Below are positions 33,852 through 43,151 of a stretch of DNA of 64,000 nt, in pieces (positions within the stretch are counted from its first letter, which is position 1; every line of letters starts with the position of its first letter). The notes under the pieces were generated by a model, which saw nothing but the letters and a program-made list of their open reading frames with translations, searched no databases and was not told the DNA's origin. The position numbers and the translations under genes are program-made. Origin of the DNA: Rhizobium leguminosarum. Lineage in GTDB: Bacteria > Pseudomonadota > Alphaproteobacteria > Rhizobiales > Rhizobiaceae. The stretch is from NCBI RefSeq assembly GCF_004123835.1, contig NZ_MZMU01000002.1, positions 372,001-436,000 on the forward strand, read 5' to 3'.

Positions 33852-34727
33852 ATGCAGCCTGGTCGCACAGGCCTTGCGGTAGGCATGATGGTGGCCGCCG
33901 CTTTTTTAAATAGTCTCGACGCAGTCATCGTGCGTTTGCTGGCCGGTGACGTGCATCCATTGATGATCGGGTTTTTCCGGTCGTTTTTCGGACTTCTTGT
34001 CGTCACGCCCTGGATCGTGTCACGGGTCGACCTGAAAGCCTCTCCCTATCGTGTTCTGCATGTCGTGCGTGCGGGTCTGAAGCTTGCCTCACTGGTTGCT
34101 TTGTTCGTTGCTTTTGCGCACGCGCCACTCGCCGATGCCACGGCGATCAATTTCACCATGCCGATGTTTCTCGTTCTCGGTGCGTGGCTAGTGCTCAAGG
34201 AACATGTCGGCATCTCCAGTGTGGCTGGCATTGTCGCAGGTTTTGTCGGCGTCATGATCATCATTCGCCCTGGAGCGTCCGGTTTCGACCAATGGCTGCT
34301 TTTTGCGCTGGCAGGAGCGGTCTTGACGGCGGCCAGCCAATTGATGCTGCGGCGGATGGCATTGAAGGATAGTGCCGACCGGCTGGTTGCATGGAATCTG
34401 ATAGCGACGGTGCCGCTTGGCCTGATCGTCATGCTGCCGGTCTGGTCAATGCCAACCTGGAGCCAACTCGGACTGCTTGCCATGCAAGGGGCACTCGGCG
34501 CACTCAACATGACGCTGATCACACGCGCCTTCGGTATGGCGGCCGCAAGCGTTCTGGCACCGCTCGACTTTCTCCGACTGCCCGTCGTGGCCCTGATGGC
34601 CTTCTCATTTTTCGCGGAAGTTCCGGCCGCACAGACTTGGATCGGCGCGGCGGTGATCATCGGGGCGGCCATTATTGGAACCCGCGGCATGACATGGCGA
34701 CGCAAGCCGCCGGTTGATAAGCCCTGA
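33852..34727 (+). CDS. EamA/DMT-family transporter
   Basis: A 291-residue membrane protein with about ten hydrophobic segments in two homologous EamA halves (AAAFLNSLDAVIVRLLAG at the start, AFGMAAASVLAPLDFLRLPV near the end). The family exports amino acids, nucleotides or other metabolites; the substrate is unknown. The ATG at 33852 is preceded by AGGAGA; a start at 33777 would add 25 residues that do not look like membrane or signal sequence. It precedes the aldaric-acid cluster but is probably not part of it, because a separate promoter follows. Confidence 0.88.
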   Translation: MQPGRTGLAVGMMVAAAFLNSLDAVIVRLLAGDVHPLMIGFFRSFFGLLVVTPWIVSRVDLKASPYRVLHVVRAGLKLASLVALFVAFAHAPLADATAINFTMPMFLVLGAWLVLKEHVGISSVAGIVAGFVGVMIIIRPGASGFDQWLLFALAGAVLTAASQLMLRRMALKDSADRLVAWNLIATVPLGLIVMLPVWSMPTWSQLGLLAMQGALGALNMTLITRAFGMAAASVLAPLDFLRLPVVALMAFSFFAEVPAAQTWIGAAVIIGAAIIGTRGMTWRRKPPVDKP

Positions 34728-34739
34728 CGATTTTTGGGG

Positions 34740-34773
34740 TTCACAAAAATTTTAGATGCACTAATATTTCAGT
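34740..34773 (+). promoter_or_regulatory. Promoter with shared dyad operator before the peptide-type ABC genes
   Basis: TTCACA (34740-34745), a 16-bp spacer and TAATAT (34762-34767) form a plausible promoter. ACTAATATTTCAGT (34760-34773) overlaps the -10. It matches the 14-mer at 40133 in 12 of 14 positions and the 14-mer at 46438 (on the opposite strand) in 11 of 14. The dyad is ACTA-N6-YAGT. It is likely the site of the GntR/FCD regulator encoded at 39329-40048; binding is inferred. Confidence 0.65.
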
Positions 34774-34885
34774 TATAGCGACGTTCGTCGAGCCGTGCCT
34801 GTTGCCGGAGGGGTATGACAGGCAGCACAGACGAAGACGAAACCGGACATCATGGCCCCTATGGGGGTCACTCGGGAGGAGTGGC

Positions 34886-35800
34886 ATGAAGAGTTTCATC
34901 GGCAAGCGCGCGATCGCCAGTGGCGTATCGCTCGTGGTGCTTATCGTCATCGTGTTCTTCCTGTCCCGGCTGACGGGCGATCCGACCGACCTCTATCTGC
35001 CGATCGATGCGACCACGGAAATGCGCCAGCAATTCCGTGAGATGAACGGTTTCAACGATCCGTTGATCATCCAGTTCGGCCGTTATGTCTCGGATCTTGC
35101 CCAAGGCAATTTCGGTCAGTCACTGCGACAGGCCCGTCCGGCCATGAATGTCGTGTTGGAGGCCTTCGTCTGGACCTTCTGGCTGGCTGCCATCACCATG
35201 GCGCTGGTCACGGTCGCCGCGATCGTCATCGGTTCGCTGGCGGCCTTTCGCGTCGGCGGCGTCTTCGACCGTCTTGCCACTTTCTTCTCGCTGATCGGCG
35301 CTGCGGCGCCGGATTTCTGGCTGGCCATCGTGGCGATCGTCATTTTCGCCGTCAAACTGCATGTCCTGCCGACATCGGGAACGGGAACTTTCTGGCACTG
35401 GGTCCTGCCGGTCAGCGTGCTGTTCATCCGGCCCTTCGGCCTGATCCTGCAGGTGGTCCGCGGCTCGATGATCAGTGTTCTGTCTTCCGCCTATGTGAAG
35501 ACGGCCCGCGCCAAGGGGGTCCGCTCGAACTCGATCATCTTCATTCATGGACTGCGCAACGCCATGCTGCCGGTGATCACAGTCATCGGCGACCAGGCGG
35601 CCGCCATCTTGAACGGTGCCGTTGTCGTCGAGACGGTGTTTGGTTTTCCGGGCATCGGCAAGCTGATGATCGATTCCATTTTGCTTCGCGATTTCGCCGT
35701 CGTGCTGGCCGTCATCATGGTCTCGGCACTGGCGATCTTTATCATGAACCTGTTGATCGACATCGCCTATGCGCTGCTCGATCCGCGCATCCGGTATTGA
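34886..35800 (+). CDS. Peptide/nickel-type ABC importer permease (DppB-like)
   Basis: A 304-residue permease of the DppB/OppB type. It has the first membrane helix near the N-terminus (VSLVVLIVIVFFLSRLTGDP, followed by a periplasmic loop), five further helices and the conserved QAAAILNGAVVVETVFGFPG EAA-like region near the C-terminus. The ATG at 34886 has a GGAGGAG site. It begins the aldaric-acid cluster. Such family 5-dependent transporters are not limited to peptides, and here the cargo is probably a sugar acid or its conjugate. Confidence 0.9.
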   Translation: MKSFIGKRAIASGVSLVVLIVIVFFLSRLTGDPTDLYLPIDATTEMRQQFREMNGFNDPLIIQFGRYVSDLAQGNFGQSLRQARPAMNVVLEAFVWTFWLAAITMALVTVAAIVIGSLAAFRVGGVFDRLATFFSLIGAAAPDFWLAIVAIVIFAVKLHVLPTSGTGTFWHWVLPVSVLFIRPFGLILQVVRGSMISVLSSAYVKTARAKGVRSNSIIFIHGLRNAMLPVITVIGDQAAAILNGAVVVETVFGFPGIGKLMIDSILLRDFAVVLAVIMVSALAIFIMNLLIDIAYALLDPRIRY

Positions 35801-35803
35801 GCG

Positions 35804-36730
35804 ATGACGATGGCCGACACACAAATCCTCGCCGAGAAAAAACCAAGCGGCCCGATCGGGCGTTGGCTGACGATGCTGTGGGCGGACAAGCTCGCTTTTT
35901 TCGCGGCTTTGTTCCTCTTGATCGTTCTGCTCTGTGCGCTGTTTGGCCCGTTCCTGCTGGAGGCCATCGCCACCAAGCAGAACCTGCGGGGCCGGAACGC
36001 GCCGCCGTTCGATATCACCCGCGGAATGCTTTATGTCCTCGGCGCCGATGCGCTGGGCAGGCCGCTTCTTGCCCGCGTCATCGTGGCGTCGCAAAACACC
36101 ATCCTGGTTGCCGCGGCAGCCGTGTTCGCATCATCCGTCGTCGGGACGGCGCTCGGTCTGGTGGCAGGTTACAGCCGCTCCTCCGCGGCTCAATGGATCA
36201 TGCGCCTCGGCGACGTCATCATGTCCTTTCCGTCGCTGCTTCTGGCGGTGATCGTGCTCTACATGCTCGAGCCCTCGGTCACCAATATCGTCCTCGTCCT
36301 GGCGATCACCCGCATTCCCATCTATCTGCGCACCACGCGCGCCGAAGTGCTGGAAGTGCGCGAGCGGATGTTCGTGCAGGCGGCGAAGGTCATGGGAGCA
36401 TCGTATTGGCGCATTGTCTTCCATCACATCCTGCCAGTGATCTTCCCCACGCTGGTGACCATCGCGACGCTGGATTTCGCCTTCGTCATGCTGGCGGAAT
36501 CCTCGCTGTCGTTTCTTGGGATCGGCATTCAGGCGCCGGAGATCACCTGGGGTCTTATGGTTGCTCAAGGACGACCCTATCTCACCAATGCCTGGTGGCT
36601 TTCCTTCTGGCCGGGCCTTGCAATCATTCTGACGACGCTGTCGCTGAACCTTCTGTCGAATTGGCTGCGCATCGCGCTCGATCCGACACAACGCTGGCGC
36701 CTTGAAATGAGGGGCAGGAAAAATGGCTGA
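35804..36730 (+). CDS. Peptide/nickel-type ABC importer permease (DppC-like)
   Basis: A 308-residue DppC-type permease. It has a hydrophobic first helix (FFAALFLLIVLLCALFGPFL), then LYVLGADALGRPLLARVIVA, the GTDxxGRD-like element of DppC proteins. Further helices follow, with the ABC-docking loop VMGASYWRIVFHHILP and SLSFLGIGIQAPEITWG near the end. The start lies three bases after the DppB-like stop, and the stop overlaps the ATPase gene by 8 bp. Partner of the DppB-like protein in the channel. Confidence 0.92.
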   Translation: MTMADTQILAEKKPSGPIGRWLTMLWADKLAFFAALFLLIVLLCALFGPFLLEAIATKQNLRGRNAPPFDITRGMLYVLGADALGRPLLARVIVASQNTILVAAAAVFASSVVGTALGLVAGYSRSSAAQWIMRLGDVIMSFPSLLLAVIVLYMLEPSVTNIVLVLAITRIPIYLRTTRAEVLEVRERMFVQAAKVMGASYWRIVFHHILPVIFPTLVTIATLDFAFVMLAESSLSFLGIGIQAPEITWGLMVAQGRPYLTNAWWLSFWPGLAIILTTLSLNLLSNWLRIALDPTQRWRLEMRGRKNG

Positions 36731-38357
36731 ACATCTTTTGGAAGTGCGTGACCTCTCGGTCGAGTTCCACACCGCCAGCGGAACCGTCAAGGCGGTGCAG
36801 GATGTCAGCTGGCATCTCGATCGCGGCGAGACGCTGGCGATCCTTGGGGAAAGCGGTTCGGGCAAGTCCGTGTCGGCCTCGGCGATCATGAACCTGATCG
36901 ACATGCCACCCGGCAGGATCACCAGCGGCACAATTCTCCTCAACGGCCGCGACATGCTGAAAATGACGCCCGAGGAGCGGCGCTCGATCAACGGTGCCAA
37001 GATCGCCATGATCTTTCAGGACCCTCTCGCCCACCTCAATCCGGTCTATCCGGTCGGCTGGCAAATCACCGAGATGATGACGACGCATGGTCAGTCGGCG
37101 GAACGCGCTGGCGAGAGGGCGCTCGAATTGATCGGGCGCGTCGGCATAAGCGATCCGCAGGCGGCGATGCGAAAATATCCGTTCCAGTTCTCCGGCGGCC
37201 AGCGGCAGCGCCTGATGATCGCCATGGCGATCGCCTGCAAGCCCGATATCCTGATCGCGGATGAACCCACCACCGCGCTTGATGTTACGGTGCAGGCGCA
37301 GGTGCTCGAACTTCTGCAGGAGCTGCAGCAGGAAACCGGCATGGGCCTGTTGCTGATCACCCACGATTTGGGCGTCGTTGCCGAGATCGCCGACCGGGTC
37401 GTGGTGATGAATTCCGGCTGCGTCGTCGAAACCGGCAATGCGGCCGAAGTCTATCGCAACCCGCAGAACGCCTATACGAAGAAGCTGATTGCCGCCGCAC
37501 CGGGGAAGGGTGCGATGGCCCAGGAGCGTGACCGGCAGGGCGAACCGCTGCTGCGCGCCATTGGCTTGAAAAAGAGTTTTGGCGCATTCCAGGCGCTGAA
37601 GGGCGTGGATTTCGTCATCATGCCCGGCGAAACGGTTGCCGTTGTCGGCGAGAGCGGTTCCGGTAAGTCAACTCTTGCCCGGGCGATCGTTCGCCTCGAT
37701 GATCCGCAGGAGGGCCAGGTTCTCTACCGCGGCAACGATCTGCTTGCGATGACCCCGAGAGAAATATTCGGGCTGCGTCGCGATTTGCAGATGGTCTTTC
37801 AGGATCCGACGCAGTCACTGAACCCGCGAATGAGCGTGTTCCGGTTGATTTCGGAGGCCTGGGTCATTCACCCGGATATCCTGCCGAAAGCGAGATGGAA
37901 GGAGAGAGTGGCCGAGTTGCTGGTCAAGGTCGGCCTGAAACCGGATATGGCCGATCGGTATCCACATCAGTTTTCCGGCGGCCAGCGCCAGCGCATCGCG
38001 ATTGCCCGGGCGCTGGCGATGGAGCCGAAACTGATCATCTGCGACGAGGCGGTTTCGGCGCTCGACGTGTCGATCCAGGCACAGGTGATTGCCCTGCTTG
38101 AGGGCCTGCGTCGCGAATTCGGCCTGTCCTACCTCTTCATTGCACACGACCTGCCGGTGGTTCGCGATTTCGCCGATCGCGTCATCGTCATGAAGGCCGG
38201 CGAGATTGTCGAGGAGGGTCCGGTGGAACAGATCTTCAACGCGCCCTCCCACCCCTACACACAGGCGCTTCTTGCCGCGAGCCTCGATCCCGATCCGGAG
38301 ATCCAGGCCACTCGACGCGCTGCCCGCCAACGACAGGAAGGACTCGTTTCCGCATGA
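36723..38357 (+). CDS. Fused dual ATP-binding protein (DppD-DppF type)
   Basis: A 544-residue protein with two complete ABC ATPase domains in one chain. Each has a GESGSGKS Walker A, a signature (FSGGQRQRLMIAMAIA and FSGGQRQRIAIARALA) and a Walker B (ILIADEPTTALD and LIICDEAVSALD). This replaces separate DppD and DppF subunits, a common arrangement in rhizobial peptide-type importers. In the second Walker B the usual DEP is DEA, which is also frequent in this family. The gene overlaps its neighbours on both sides, so the importer is translated as one block. Confidence 0.94.
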   Translation: MAEHLLEVRDLSVEFHTASGTVKAVQDVSWHLDRGETLAILGESGSGKSVSASAIMNLIDMPPGRITSGTILLNGRDMLKMTPEERRSINGAKIAMIFQDPLAHLNPVYPVGWQITEMMTTHGQSAERAGERALELIGRVGISDPQAAMRKYPFQFSGGQRQRLMIAMAIACKPDILIADEPTTALDVTVQAQVLELLQELQQETGMGLLLITHDLGVVAEIADRVVVMNSGCVVETGNAAEVYRNPQNAYTKKLIAAAPGKGAMAQERDRQGEPLLRAIGLKKSFGAFQALKGVDFVIMPGETVAVVGESGSGKSTLARAIVRLDDPQEGQVLYRGNDLLAMTPREIFGLRRDLQMVFQDPTQSLNPRMSVFRLISEAWVIHPDILPKARWKERVAELLVKVGLKPDMADRYPHQFSGGQRQRIAIARALAMEPKLIICDEAVSALDVSIQAQVIALLEGLRREFGLSYLFIAHDLPVVRDFADRVIVMKAGEIVEEGPVEQIFNAPSHPYTQALLAASLDPDPEIQATRRAARQRQEGLVSA

Positions 38358-39301
38358 AGCCCGATGTCATCGTCGCCTATCCGCTCCGGCCCCATCAGAT
38401 GGCGATGCTGGAGGAGACCTACACGCTGCACCGGCTGGATCTTGTCAAAGGCGAAGATCGGGAGGCTCTCTTGCAGGAAGCCGGCCCGATCTCTTCCGCG
38501 CTGGTCTGCAACGGCCATGTGACGATCAACGAAGCCCTGCTTTCGAAGTTGCCGGCATTAAAGCTCGCCGCTTGTTCCTCGGCTGGCTACGACCAGATGG
38601 ATGTCGAGGCGATGACCCGGCGCGGCATCAAGCTCACCAACACATCCGAAGTGCTGTGCGATGACGTTGCCGACATGGCACTGCTTCTGATGCTGGCGGC
38701 ACGCCGGCGCCTGCCGGAAGGCGATCGCTATGTGCGCTCCGGCGATTGGGGGCAGAAAGGCATGATGCCGCTGACGACGTCGACCTCGGGCAAGAAGGCC
38801 GGGATCGTCGGCCTCGGCCGCATAGGGATGGCCATTGCCAAGCGATGCGAAGCTGTCGGGCTGACGGTCGGCTATTATGGGAGGACGAAGAAAGCCGGCA
38901 ACGATTTTGCCTATTTCGACGCGCCGGTAAAACTGGCGGACTGGGCCGATATCCTGATCGTCGCGACCCCGGGCGGTCCCTCGACCGAAGGGTTGATTTC
39001 GGCCGACGTGCTGAATGCGCTCGGACCGACGGGCAGCTTCATCAACATTGCCCGCGGCACCGTCGTCGACGAACCGGCCTTGATCGAGGCCTTGCAGGAA
39101 AGGCGGATCGCCTCGGCCGGCATCGATGTCTACCTCAACGAACCCAATCCCGATCCGCGCTTCGCAGCGCTCGACAACGTTGTGCTCTATCCCCATCACG
39201 CCAGCGGTACCGAGGAAACGCGCGACAGGATGGCGCAATTGACGGTCGACAACCTTGCCGCCTTCTTCGCAGGCAGGCCGCTGCTGACGCCGGTCAACTG
39301 A
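38354..39301 (+). CDS. D-isomer-specific 2-hydroxyacid dehydrogenase
   Basis: A 315-residue NAD(P)-dependent dehydrogenase. The Rossmann motif is VGLGRIGMAIAKR. The catalytic residues are R234 in NIARGTVVDEPAL, a Glu in YLNEPNPDPRF and a His in LYPHHASGT. This family interconverts D-2-hydroxy acids and 2-keto acids (lactate, glyoxylate/hydroxypyruvate, 2-ketogluconate reductases). Here it is coupled by four bases to the importer ATPase and could reduce or oxidise an intermediate of aldaric-acid breakdown; no specific substrate can be assigned. Confidence 0.9.
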   Translation: MKPDVIVAYPLRPHQMAMLEETYTLHRLDLVKGEDREALLQEAGPISSALVCNGHVTINEALLSKLPALKLAACSSAGYDQMDVEAMTRRGIKLTNTSEVLCDDVADMALLLMLAARRRLPEGDRYVRSGDWGQKGMMPLTTSTSGKKAGIVGLGRIGMAIAKRCEAVGLTVGYYGRTKKAGNDFAYFDAPVKLADWADILIVATPGGPSTEGLISADVLNALGPTGSFINIARGTVVDEPALIEALQERRIASAGIDVYLNEPNPDPRFAALDNVVLYPHHASGTEETRDRMAQLTVDNLAAFFAGRPLLTPVN

Positions 39302-39328
39302 CCCGAGTGGAACCCACGGCGCCGCAGA

Positions 39329-40048
39329 TCAGACGAAGTAGTCCGGGAACTCCTTCCGCAGGTCTTCCACTTTTGCGACGGTGCGGCTGAGATGCTCGCG
39401 GATTGCATCGACTGCACCCTGTTCGTCGCGAGCGGCAATGGCATCGATGATGGCATGGTGCCCATCGAGAATGCTGACGATCTTGCCCTTCTCGGGCAGA
39501 TGCAGACGACGAATGCGCTCGAGATGGCCGGACCGCTCGCGTATCAATTGGTGGAGGCTACTGCGCTTGGCGCCTGCGAACAATGTCTGGTGAAAGAGCT
39601 CGTCGAGCTCCTGGAAGATCGCAATCTGATCGGCGTCGTCGGCGACTGCCGACTGCATCTTGATGATCGACCGGGCGCGGGTAATGACGCTCGGATCAGG
39701 ATCCGGATCGGTTGCGAGGCGGCGGCAAACCTCCGTTTCCAGTGCAACGCGAAGGAAATGTGCCTCGTAAATCTGCAGGACGTCGATCCTGGTCACCACA
39801 GTGCGGGACTGCGGATAAATGCGAACCAGACCCTCCTGTTTGAGAAGCTGCAATGCGTCACGGATGGGAGTCTGGCTGACTTCATAAGTCTCTGTAAGTT
39901 CGGTGCGCGACAGCGTGGTGTCCGGCGGCAGCTGAATGGTGATGATGCGCTTTCGCAGATCATCATAGACCCGCTGGACCGTACTGCCGGCGACGACCGG
40001 AAAACCGGGTGCAGTCAGGCCGAATGTGGAGGCAAATTGGGAATTCAT
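39329..40048 (-). CDS. GntR-family (FCD) regulator of the aldaric-acid cluster
   Basis: A 239-residue regulator. The winged helix near residues 30-90 contains VYDDLRKRIITIQLPPDTTL and SRTELTETYEVSQTPIRDAL. The all-helical FCD ligand domain follows, with likely metal-binding residues in DELFHQTLF and DGHHAIIDAI. The ATG at 40048 has AAAAGGA upstream and is preferred to an ATG at 40072. The gene is divergent from the IlvD-type gene, with 144 bp between them that hold two dyad symmetries. It probably represses the importer and catabolic operons through a shared 14-bp site and is relieved by an aldaric acid or keto-acid intermediate. Confidence 0.92.
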   Translation of the reverse strand: MNSQFASTFGLTAPGFPVVAGSTVQRVYDDLRKRIITIQLPPDTTLSRTELTETYEVSQTPIRDALQLLKQEGLVRIYPQSRTVVTRIDVLQIYEAHFLRVALETEVCRRLATDPDPDPSVITRARSIIKMQSAVADDADQIAIFQELDELFHQTLFAGAKRSSLHQLIRERSGHLERIRRLHLPEKGKIVSILDGHHAIIDAIAARDEQGAVDAIREHLSRTVAKVEDLRKEFPDYFV

Positions 40049-40116
40049 ATGAGGCGTCCTTTTCGACTCCATTCATAGCTTTGCACGACCTAATGCACAA
40101 GAACGCAAACTTTCCA

Positions 40117-40148
40117 TTGATATATATGTCAAACTAAAATATCAGTTT
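40117..40148 (+). promoter_or_regulatory. Promoter and two dyad elements between gntR and the ilvD-like gene
   Basis: TTGATA (40117-40122) and TATCAG (40140-40145), 17 bp apart, form a plausible promoter for the rightward operon. ACTAAAATATCAGT (40133-40146, inside AAACTAAAATATCAGTTT) overlaps the -10 and matches the sites at 34760 and 46438. A second near-palindrome, TTGATATATATGTCAA (40117-40132), covers the -35. Either could bind the divergent GntR protein. Confidence 0.6.
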
Positions 40149-40192
40149 GGTCCAAACGCTGAGATAAGCAAGCGAAAAGGTGGGAGAAAGCC

Positions 40193-41929
40193 GTGACCGC
40201 GAGGAAAACCTACGAGCAATTGCGGTCCGCCCGATGGATGTTGCCGGATGATCAGCGCTCGTTCGGCCACCGGTCGCGGACCATGCAGATGGGTTACGCG
40301 CCGGAGGATTGGCAGGGAAAGCCTATCATTGCGGTGATCAATACCTGGTCCGATGCGCAGCCGTGCCACATGCATTTCCGTGAACGCGCCGAATGGGTGA
40401 AACGGGGAATTCTTCAATCGGGCGGGTTCCCCATGGAACTGCCCGCTCTTTCCCTTTCCGAAAACTTCGTCAAGCCGACCACGATGCTCTATCGCAATAT
40501 GCTGGCGATGGAGACCGAGGAACTGCTGCGCAGCCATCCTGTCGATGGCGCCGTTCTGATGGGTGGCTGCGACAAGACAACACCCGGCCTTGTCATGGGC
40601 GCAGTCAGCATGGGCATTCCCTTCATTTATCTCCCTGCCGGCCCGATGCTTCGCGGCAACTATGCCGGCAAGACGCTGGGCTCCGGTACCGACGGCTTCA
40701 AATATTGGGACGAGCGCCGCGCCGGCACGATCTCCCAGGAGGAGTGGCAAGGCATCGAAGGCGGAATCGCCCGCAGTTACGGTCATTGCATGACCATGGG
40801 CACGGCATCGACGATGACGGCGATCGCCGAGGCTATGGGATTGACGCTGCCGGGCGCATCCTCGATCCCCGCTGCCGACGCCAACCACCAGCGCATGTCG
40901 GCGGCCTGCGGCCGCCGCATCGTCGATATGGTGTGGGAGGATCTGACGCCGGAGCAGATTATCACGTCCGCGGCCGTCGACAATGCGGTCACGGTCGCCA
41001 TGGCGACCGGCTGCTCCACCAATGCGATCATTCACCTGATCGCCATGGCGCGGCGCGCCGGCGTCCCGCTGGAGCTCGATGATCTCGATCGCATCGGTCG
41101 CACGACGCCGGTTCTCGCCAACATCCGGCCTTCCGGTTCGACCTACCTGATGGAGGACTTCTTTTATGCGGGTGGCTTGCGCGCCTTGATGAAGCAGCTC
41201 GGCGACAAGCTGGATCCCACTGCGATTACCGTCACGGGCAAACCCTTGGTGGACGGCCTCGACCAGGTGAAGATCTACAATGACGACGTTATCCGGCCAT
41301 TGTCGAACCCGGTCTATCACGAAGGTTCGCTGGCCGTGCTCAAGGGGAACCTGTGTCCCGACGGCGCGGTCATCAAGCCAGCGGCCTGCGACCCGAAATT
41401 CCATCGCCATTGCGGCCCGGCGCTGGTTGCCGATAGTTATGCGGAGATGAAGAAGATCATCGATGATCCCGACTATCCGCTGACGCCGGACACGGTTCTC
41501 GTGCTCCGCAATGCCGGCCCCCAGGGCGGACCGGGCATGCCGGAATGGGGCATGATCCCGATGCCGAAGGCGCTGTTGAAGCTCGGCCTGCGCGACATGG
41601 TGCGTATCTCGGACGCCCGCATGTCCGGAACCAGTTTCGGCGCCTGCGTGCTGCATGTCGCACCGGAATCTTATATTGGCGGGCCTCTGGCACTGCTGAG
41701 GACGGGGGACATGGTCGAGCTTGATATTCCGGCACGCAGCCTCAATATGCTGGTTTCCGAAGAAGAGATCACAGCGCGGCGTGCCGCTTGGGTGGCGCCG
41801 ACGCGGCATTACGAGCGCGGTTACGGCTTTATGTTCTCCGGCCATATCGAACAGGCCGACAAAGGCTGCGACTTTGATTTCCTGACCACGGAATTCGGTG
41901 GCAAGACGCCGGAACCGGCCATCAACTGA
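40193..41929 (+). CDS. IlvD/Edd-family sugar-acid dehydratase
   Basis: A 578-residue [Fe-S] dehydratase of the IlvD/Edd family. Cluster-binding regions are WSDAQPCHMHF, MGGCDKTTPG (C126) and YGHCMTMGTAS. The conserved GNYAGKTLGSGTD and RMSGTSFGACVLHV stretches are present. The family dehydrates dihydroxy acids, including arabinonate, xylonate, gluconate and related acids. In this cluster a sugar acid, perhaps a lower-oxidised relative of the aldaric acid, is the likely substrate. The GTG start at 40193 has GGTGGGAGA upstream. It opens a run of five catabolic genes, 10 bp before the enolase-superfamily gene. Confidence 0.88.
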   Translation: MTARKTYEQLRSARWMLPDDQRSFGHRSRTMQMGYAPEDWQGKPIIAVINTWSDAQPCHMHFRERAEWVKRGILQSGGFPMELPALSLSENFVKPTTMLYRNMLAMETEELLRSHPVDGAVLMGGCDKTTPGLVMGAVSMGIPFIYLPAGPMLRGNYAGKTLGSGTDGFKYWDERRAGTISQEEWQGIEGGIARSYGHCMTMGTASTMTAIAEAMGLTLPGASSIPAADANHQRMSAACGRRIVDMVWEDLTPEQIITSAAVDNAVTVAMATGCSTNAIIHLIAMARRAGVPLELDDLDRIGRTTPVLANIRPSGSTYLMEDFFYAGGLRALMKQLGDKLDPTAITVTGKPLVDGLDQVKIYNDDVIRPLSNPVYHEGSLAVLKGNLCPDGAVIKPAACDPKFHRHCGPALVADSYAEMKKIIDDPDYPLTPDTVLVLRNAGPQGGPGMPEWGMIPMPKALLKLGLRDMVRISDARMSGTSFGACVLHVAPESYIGGPLALLRTGDMVELDIPARSLNMLVSEEEITARRAAWVAPTRHYERGYGFMFSGHIEQADKGCDFDFLTTEFGGKTPEPAIN

Positions 41930-41938
41930 GGCACCACG

Positions 41939-43129
41939 ATGTTTGATCCCGATCGACGTACGATTCCCGCACAGCCTCCCAAGGCTGGCTTCGCTGCCGG
42001 TCCGTCCAAGCTGGACGCCATCCGATCGGTCACCCTGTCGCTCGTTTACCTGCCTTTGGCGCGGCCGATCAGTGATGCCAAGGTTTTGACGGGCCGGCAG
42101 AAGCCGCTGACGCAGGTGGCCTTTCTATTTTGCGAGATCGTCTCCGAGGCCGGCCATAGCGGTCTCGGTTTCAGTTACTCGAAGCGGGCAGGCGGGCCTG
42201 CGCTTTATGCACATGCCTGCGAGCTTGCCGACAACCTGATCGGCGAAGATCCCAACGATACCGCGCGCATCTGGGACAAACTCTGCTGGGCCGGGGCCTC
42301 GGTCGGCCGCTCCGGCATCGCGACCCAGGCAATCGCCGCCATCGACATCTGCCTCTGGGACCTGAAGGCAAAACGCGCCGGCCTGCCGCTCGCAAAACTG
42401 CTTGGCGCTCATCGCGACAGTGTCGCCTGCTACAACACCTCCGGCGGCTTCCTGTCATCGAGCGTCGAGGAAATCCGCGATGCCATCGATCACTCGATCG
42501 CCTCCGGCATCGGCGGCATCAAGATCAAGGTTGGACAGCCGGACCCGATGATCGACCTTCGCCGGCTTGATGCGGTGACCTGCCATATCGATGGCCGTGT
42601 TCCGCTGATGGTCGATGCAAACCAGCAATGGGACCGCACGACGGCCTTGCGCTTCGGCCGGCTGGTCGAGCCGCTCAATCTCGAATGGATCGAAGAGCCG
42701 CTCGATGCCTATGACGCCGAGGGCCATGCGGCACTGGCACGCGAACTCGCCACGCCGATCGCCACCGGCGAAATGCTGGCAAGCGCCGACGAGCACATGG
42801 CGCTGATCCGGGCCGATGCGGTCGACTTCATTCAGCCGGATGCGCCGCGTGTCGGCGGCATCACGCCCTTTTTGCGTATCTGCACACACGCCGAGGCGAA
42901 ACGTATGCGCCTGGCCCCGCATTTCGCCATGGAAATCCATCTGCACTTGGCTGCCGCCTATGCGCATGAGCCGTGGGTAGAGCATTTCGATTGGCTGGCG
43001 CCACTGTTTAACGAACAACTCGATATCAAGGACGGTCGGATGATCGTGCCGGCCCGTCCGGGGCTTGGTTGCAGCTTGACGGGCAAAGCCCGTGACTGGA
43101 CCGCGGAAACGCGCAGCTTCGGCGTCTGA
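41939..43129 (+). CDS. L-talarate/galactarate dehydratase (enolase superfamily)
   Basis: A 396-residue member of the mandelate racemase subgroup. The KxK base is K195-I-K197 in GGIKIKVGQP. Metal ligands are in MVDANQQW, EEPLDAY and ATGEMLAS, and the His base is in LAPHFAMEIHLH. Segments such as SDAKVLTGRQKPLT, GFSYSKRAGG, WAGASVGRSG and DAPRVGGITPFL closely match the characterised Salmonella talarate/galactarate dehydratase as I remember it. The reaction converts galactarate or L-talarate to 5-keto-4-deoxy-D-glucarate. The downstream genes supply the next two steps, which supports the call. It follows the IlvD-type gene by 9 bp. Confidence 0.9.
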   Translation: MFDPDRRTIPAQPPKAGFAAGPSKLDAIRSVTLSLVYLPLARPISDAKVLTGRQKPLTQVAFLFCEIVSEAGHSGLGFSYSKRAGGPALYAHACELADNLIGEDPNDTARIWDKLCWAGASVGRSGIATQAIAAIDICLWDLKAKRAGLPLAKLLGAHRDSVACYNTSGGFLSSSVEEIRDAIDHSIASGIGGIKIKVGQPDPMIDLRRLDAVTCHIDGRVPLMVDANQQWDRTTALRFGRLVEPLNLEWIEEPLDAYDAEGHAALARELATPIATGEMLASADEHMALIRADAVDFIQPDAPRVGGITPFLRICTHAEAKRMRLAPHFAMEIHLHLAAAYAHEPWVEHFDWLAPLFNEQLDIKDGRMIVPARPGLGCSLTGKARDWTAETRSFGV

Positions 43130-43151
43130 ATGAGAACGAGGAGAAGGAAAT

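Noticed and set aside
34731..34755. Hairpin TTTTTG / CAAAAA after the EamA transporter gene
   Set aside because: The arms are AT-only and the region overlaps the -35 of the next promoter, so terminator function is doubtful.
40142..41845. Very long open frame (567 codons) on the minus strand opposite the IlvD-type gene
   Set aside because: It is the antisense shadow of a GC-rich conserved gene. It has no ribosome site or family character and would cross the operator region.
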